From positions 1 to 15,179 of the forward strand of contig CAZXID010000037.1 in NCBI GenBank assembly GCA_964640325.1: a DNA stretch of 15,179 nt, in the 5' to 3' direction. Below are positions 13,458-15,179 of this stretch, in pieces. The translations under genes were made by a program, and so were the position numbers. The DNA is from DAOQAU01 sp964640325 (lineage in GTDB: Bacteria > Cyanobacteriota > Vampirovibrionia > Gastranaerophilales > Gastranaerophilaceae). Position 1 is the stretch's first letter, and every line of letters begins with the position of its first letter. Below the pieces are notes generated by a model. It saw only the letters and a list, made by a program, of their open reading frames with translations, searched no databases and was not told where the DNA came from.

Positions 13458-14069
13458 CTAAATTATATTGTTTTTAATTAGGTCTTTTTTAACTTTATTG
13501 AGCCCGACCTGTATTATTCTTGAAATTCTTGAAGGCGAAATGTCAAAATCATGCGCAATTTCTTTTAATTTTTTATCGTTAAAAAATTTACTTTCTATTA
13601 AGTCTCTTTCTCTTTGAGGGAGCTTTCTTATTGACGCTATGATTTCGTTTTTAAGTTCAAAGAATTCCAAATTTTCTTCAGGGTTTTTAGAATCATCTTT
13701 TATATGTTTGGGATTTTCTGCATCAGCCATTTCGTCTATTGAAAGAATCGTTTTATATAGGGCTTCTCTAAGATCTTCTTGCTCTACTTCAGCGCATTCC
13801 CGTTTATTTTTAAGAGAGTACCACTTATATCTGCGTCTTACTTCGTTTCTGATCGCCCATTTTATTGCAGTAGAAAGATAAGAGGTATTAAATTGTTCCG
13901 GATTATTGTTTTTAAAAAGCAAATAAAGGGTATGAGTCCCAATGTTTACTAATTCAGAATAATCTATCAAATGCGAACAATTGAGTTTTTGATACTCAAC
14001 TTTTGCAATAACCTCAATTAACGTTTTGTAATCTTTAAGCTTGGTCTTTACAGCTTTTTCTGTTTGCAT
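13458..14069 (-). CDS. Small sigma-70 family RNA polymerase sigma factor
   Basis: The 203-residue protein has region 2 at about residues 25-90, with a YLSTAIKWAIRNEVRRRYKW segment (regions 2.3-2.4) that melts and reads the -10 box. Region 4 at about 147-197 has LPQRERDLIESKFF and a helix-turn-helix, LKEIAHDFDISPSRISRII. There is no region 1, and region 3 is short or absent; a charged linker rich in Asp and Glu replaces it. It looks like an alternative, group 3 type factor, but I cannot assign its regulon. No anti-sigma factor is next to it. gcvPB follows after 11 nt. The strand upstream carries repeat copy C 91 nt before the ATG; there is no strong ribosome binding site. Confidence 0.88.
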   Translation of the reverse strand: MQTEKAVKTKLKDYKTLIEVIAKVEYQKLNCSHLIDYSELVNIGTHTLYLLFKNNNPEQFNTSYLSTAIKWAIRNEVRRRYKWYSLKNKRECAEVEQEDLREALYKTILSIDEMADAENPKHIKDDSKNPEENLEFFELKNEIIASIRKLPQRERDLIESKFFNDKKLKEIAHDFDISPSRISRIIQVGLNKVKKDLIKNNII

Positions 14070-14160
14070 AACTCTAAATTTCCCTAACAGCTTAATTTTA
14101 TAATAAAAAAAAATAGATTACTAGACAATGTTCTTTTTATTAACTTTTGTTATTTTTTTA

Positions 14161-14190
14161 GAGGATGCGGGGAAATTCAAAAAATGATAA
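14161..14190 (-). repeat. Dispersed intergenic motif, copy C
   Basis: On the plus strand it reads GAGGATGCGGGGAAATTC followed by AAAAAATGATAA, directly after a T-run. On the minus strand it equals copy A over about 30 nt, and it lies 91 nt before the sigma factor start, much as copy A lies 94 nt before the phosphofructokinase start. On the plus strand it opens a 19-codon frame (14165-14224, MRGNSKNDNF...) that ends 16 nt before the universal stress gene. Confidence 0.65.
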
Positions 14191-14240
14191 TTTTTCACAA
14201 TTTTCCCGTAAGTTCTTAAGGTAAAAAAGGAGGAAATAAA

Positions 14241-15098
14241 ATGAAAGCTTTATTTTGTACGGAAGGCTCGGATATAAGTTTACTAGCGCTGGAAAATGTC
14301 TCAAAGTATCTTAAGAACATGGCTTTAGACATAATTTGTGTAATAGATTGGAGCTTTTTGCCCGATTCTATGAATATAGACAGGGAAACGTATTCAAGGA
14401 CTTATGAAAGCATTGCAGATAGTGTCCTAAACTTTGCAGAAGAAGCCATTAAAGAAAAAGGGATCACTGTGGGCAATAAATTTAAAAATTTCGGTTCGCC
14501 GGTTGAGGGTATTTTGGAACAAATCCAAAATGAACATTATAACTTGGTTATAATGGGCTCGCACGGCAAAAAAGGTCTTCAGAAGTGGTTGGGCTCTGTT
14601 TCAAGACAGGTTCTAACAAATGTTTCAATGCCTGTTTTTATCAGCAAAAGAAAAAATGAAGGCAAGAAAATACTAATAGCTATTGACGGTTCCGAAAATT
14701 CGTATTTCGCAGTCAAGCAAGCCATAGAAATTTTTGATTTTAAAGACAAAGAGATTCATGTAGTGAGTGTTAAAGAAACTCCAGAACTTCTGCCTGTTGA
14801 AGTGGCTCTGGATAAAAAATGGATTGAAGATATTGATAAACAACAAAAAATTCATGCTTGTAAAGCTATTAATAAGGTAAAATCAATTCTGTCTTCAATT
14901 AAACTGGAGGTTGTTAATGAGGTTATTTTGACAGGAACTCCTGCACATAAAATTATCGATTTTGCACAACAGGAAAGCATTGATTTGATAGTTATGGGCG
15001 CAAGAACAAAAGCTACACTCTCAAGCTTTTTATTAGGTTCTGTAAGCAAGCGTGTGCTTGAAAATACAAACAGCGATGTTTTAATAGTAAGAAAATAA
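14241..15098 (+). CDS. Tandem-domain universal stress protein
   Basis: The 285 residues form two UspA folds (about 1-136 and 142-285). Usp proteins respond to stress or starvation and often bind ATP through G-2x-G-9x-G(S/T). In the first domain the motif is GSHGKKGLQKWLGS, one residue short between the second and third glycines. In the second it is GARTKATLSSFLLGS, with Thr for the second Gly. The first domain also begins TEGSD where AxDGS is usual; the second keeps AIDGS. ATP binding is therefore uncertain in both. AAGGAGG seven bases before the ATG gives a strong start. The gene is divergent from the sigma factor. No convincing terminator follows within the window. Confidence 0.93.
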   Translation: MKALFCTEGSDISLLALENVSKYLKNMALDIICVIDWSFLPDSMNIDRETYSRTYESIADSVLNFAEEAIKEKGITVGNKFKNFGSPVEGILEQIQNEHYNLVIMGSHGKKGLQKWLGSVSRQVLTNVSMPVFISKRKNEGKKILIAIDGSENSYFAVKQAIEIFDFKDKEIHVVSVKETPELLPVEVALDKKWIEDIDKQQKIHACKAINKVKSILSSIKLEVVNEVILTGTPAHKIIDFAQQESIDLIVMGARTKATLSSFLLGSVSKRVLENTNSDVLIVRK

Positions 15099-15179
15099 GG
15101 AACAAGCCAATAAGCTAACTTGTTTGTCATTGACAGGGGTAAATGTATTTTAATTTCCTTGAGAAAAGAAAAAAAGAAT

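Noticed and set aside
15100..15125. Possible terminator after the stress gene (AACAAG...CTTGTT)
   Set aside because: The arms are only 6-7 bp with a 12-nt loop and no good U-tract follows.
1..15179. CRISPR arrays, tRNA or rRNA genes, transposase or phage genes
   Set aside because: Looked for by eye; no regularly spaced repeats, no tRNA T-loop pattern with matching arms, and no recognisable integrase or transposase products.

Overview
The window is AT-rich chromosomal DNA from a bacterium that uses the standard code (TGA, TAA and TAG all end genes). The best guess is an uncultured, fermentative, gut-type lineage, possibly the non-photosynthetic cyanobacterial relatives (Gastranaerophilales / Melainabacteria). 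This is inference. It rests on the low GC, A-rich codon use, a long PPi-dependent phosphofructokinase with its own N-terminal extension, a lone 2-hydroxyacyl-CoA-dehydratase-activase-like protein and a split-type glycine decarboxylase. I see no rRNA, tRNA, CRISPR array, transposase or phage module.

Layout. 1-480: a GC-rich, hairpin-forming, probably non-coding element followed by an AT-rich leader. 480-2315 (+): PPi-phosphofructokinase. 2452-4038 (-): a large orphan protein, convergent with it and ended by a clear intrinsic terminator. 4212-8310 (+): a run of seven genes (two unknowns, prmC, a zinc-ribbon protein, a TIGR01212-type radical SAM protein, smpB and a MerR-like/coiled-coil protein), mostly concerned with translation. 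Two decayed palindromic repeats break it up. 8307-11116 (-): an operon of an activase-like Fe-S protein, a six-helix membrane protein and miaA, with a 101-nt overlap between the last two. 11329-11976 (+): two small orphan genes with duplicated 5' leaders. 12022-14069 (-): a small sigma-70 family factor followed closely by gcvPB. 14241-15098 (+): a tandem universal stress protein.

How the genes fit together. prmC (release-factor methylation), smpB (trans-translation), miaA (tRNA i6A37) and the radical SAM protein (a possible wobble-uridine modification enzyme) form a loose translation-quality neighbourhood. PPi-phosphofructokinase and gcvPB are central metabolism. The sigma factor, the MerR-like protein and the Usp are candidate regulatory or stress functions. 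The two small genes, the 63-, 162- and 528-residue proteins and the membrane protein are unrecognised.

Most interesting signals: (1) two perfect, almost loop-less inverted repeats inside conserved genes, 16-bp arms in miaA and 20-bp arms in gcvPB, which keep the reading frame and look like template-switch products; (2) a dispersed element whose end carries GAGGATGCG...AAATTC and occurs three times between genes, with one long GC-rich copy at the window's left edge; (3) a duplicated ~68-nt leader before two small orphan genes; (4) TGNTATAAT promoters placed 6-7 nt from start codons, which suggests leaderless mRNAs.
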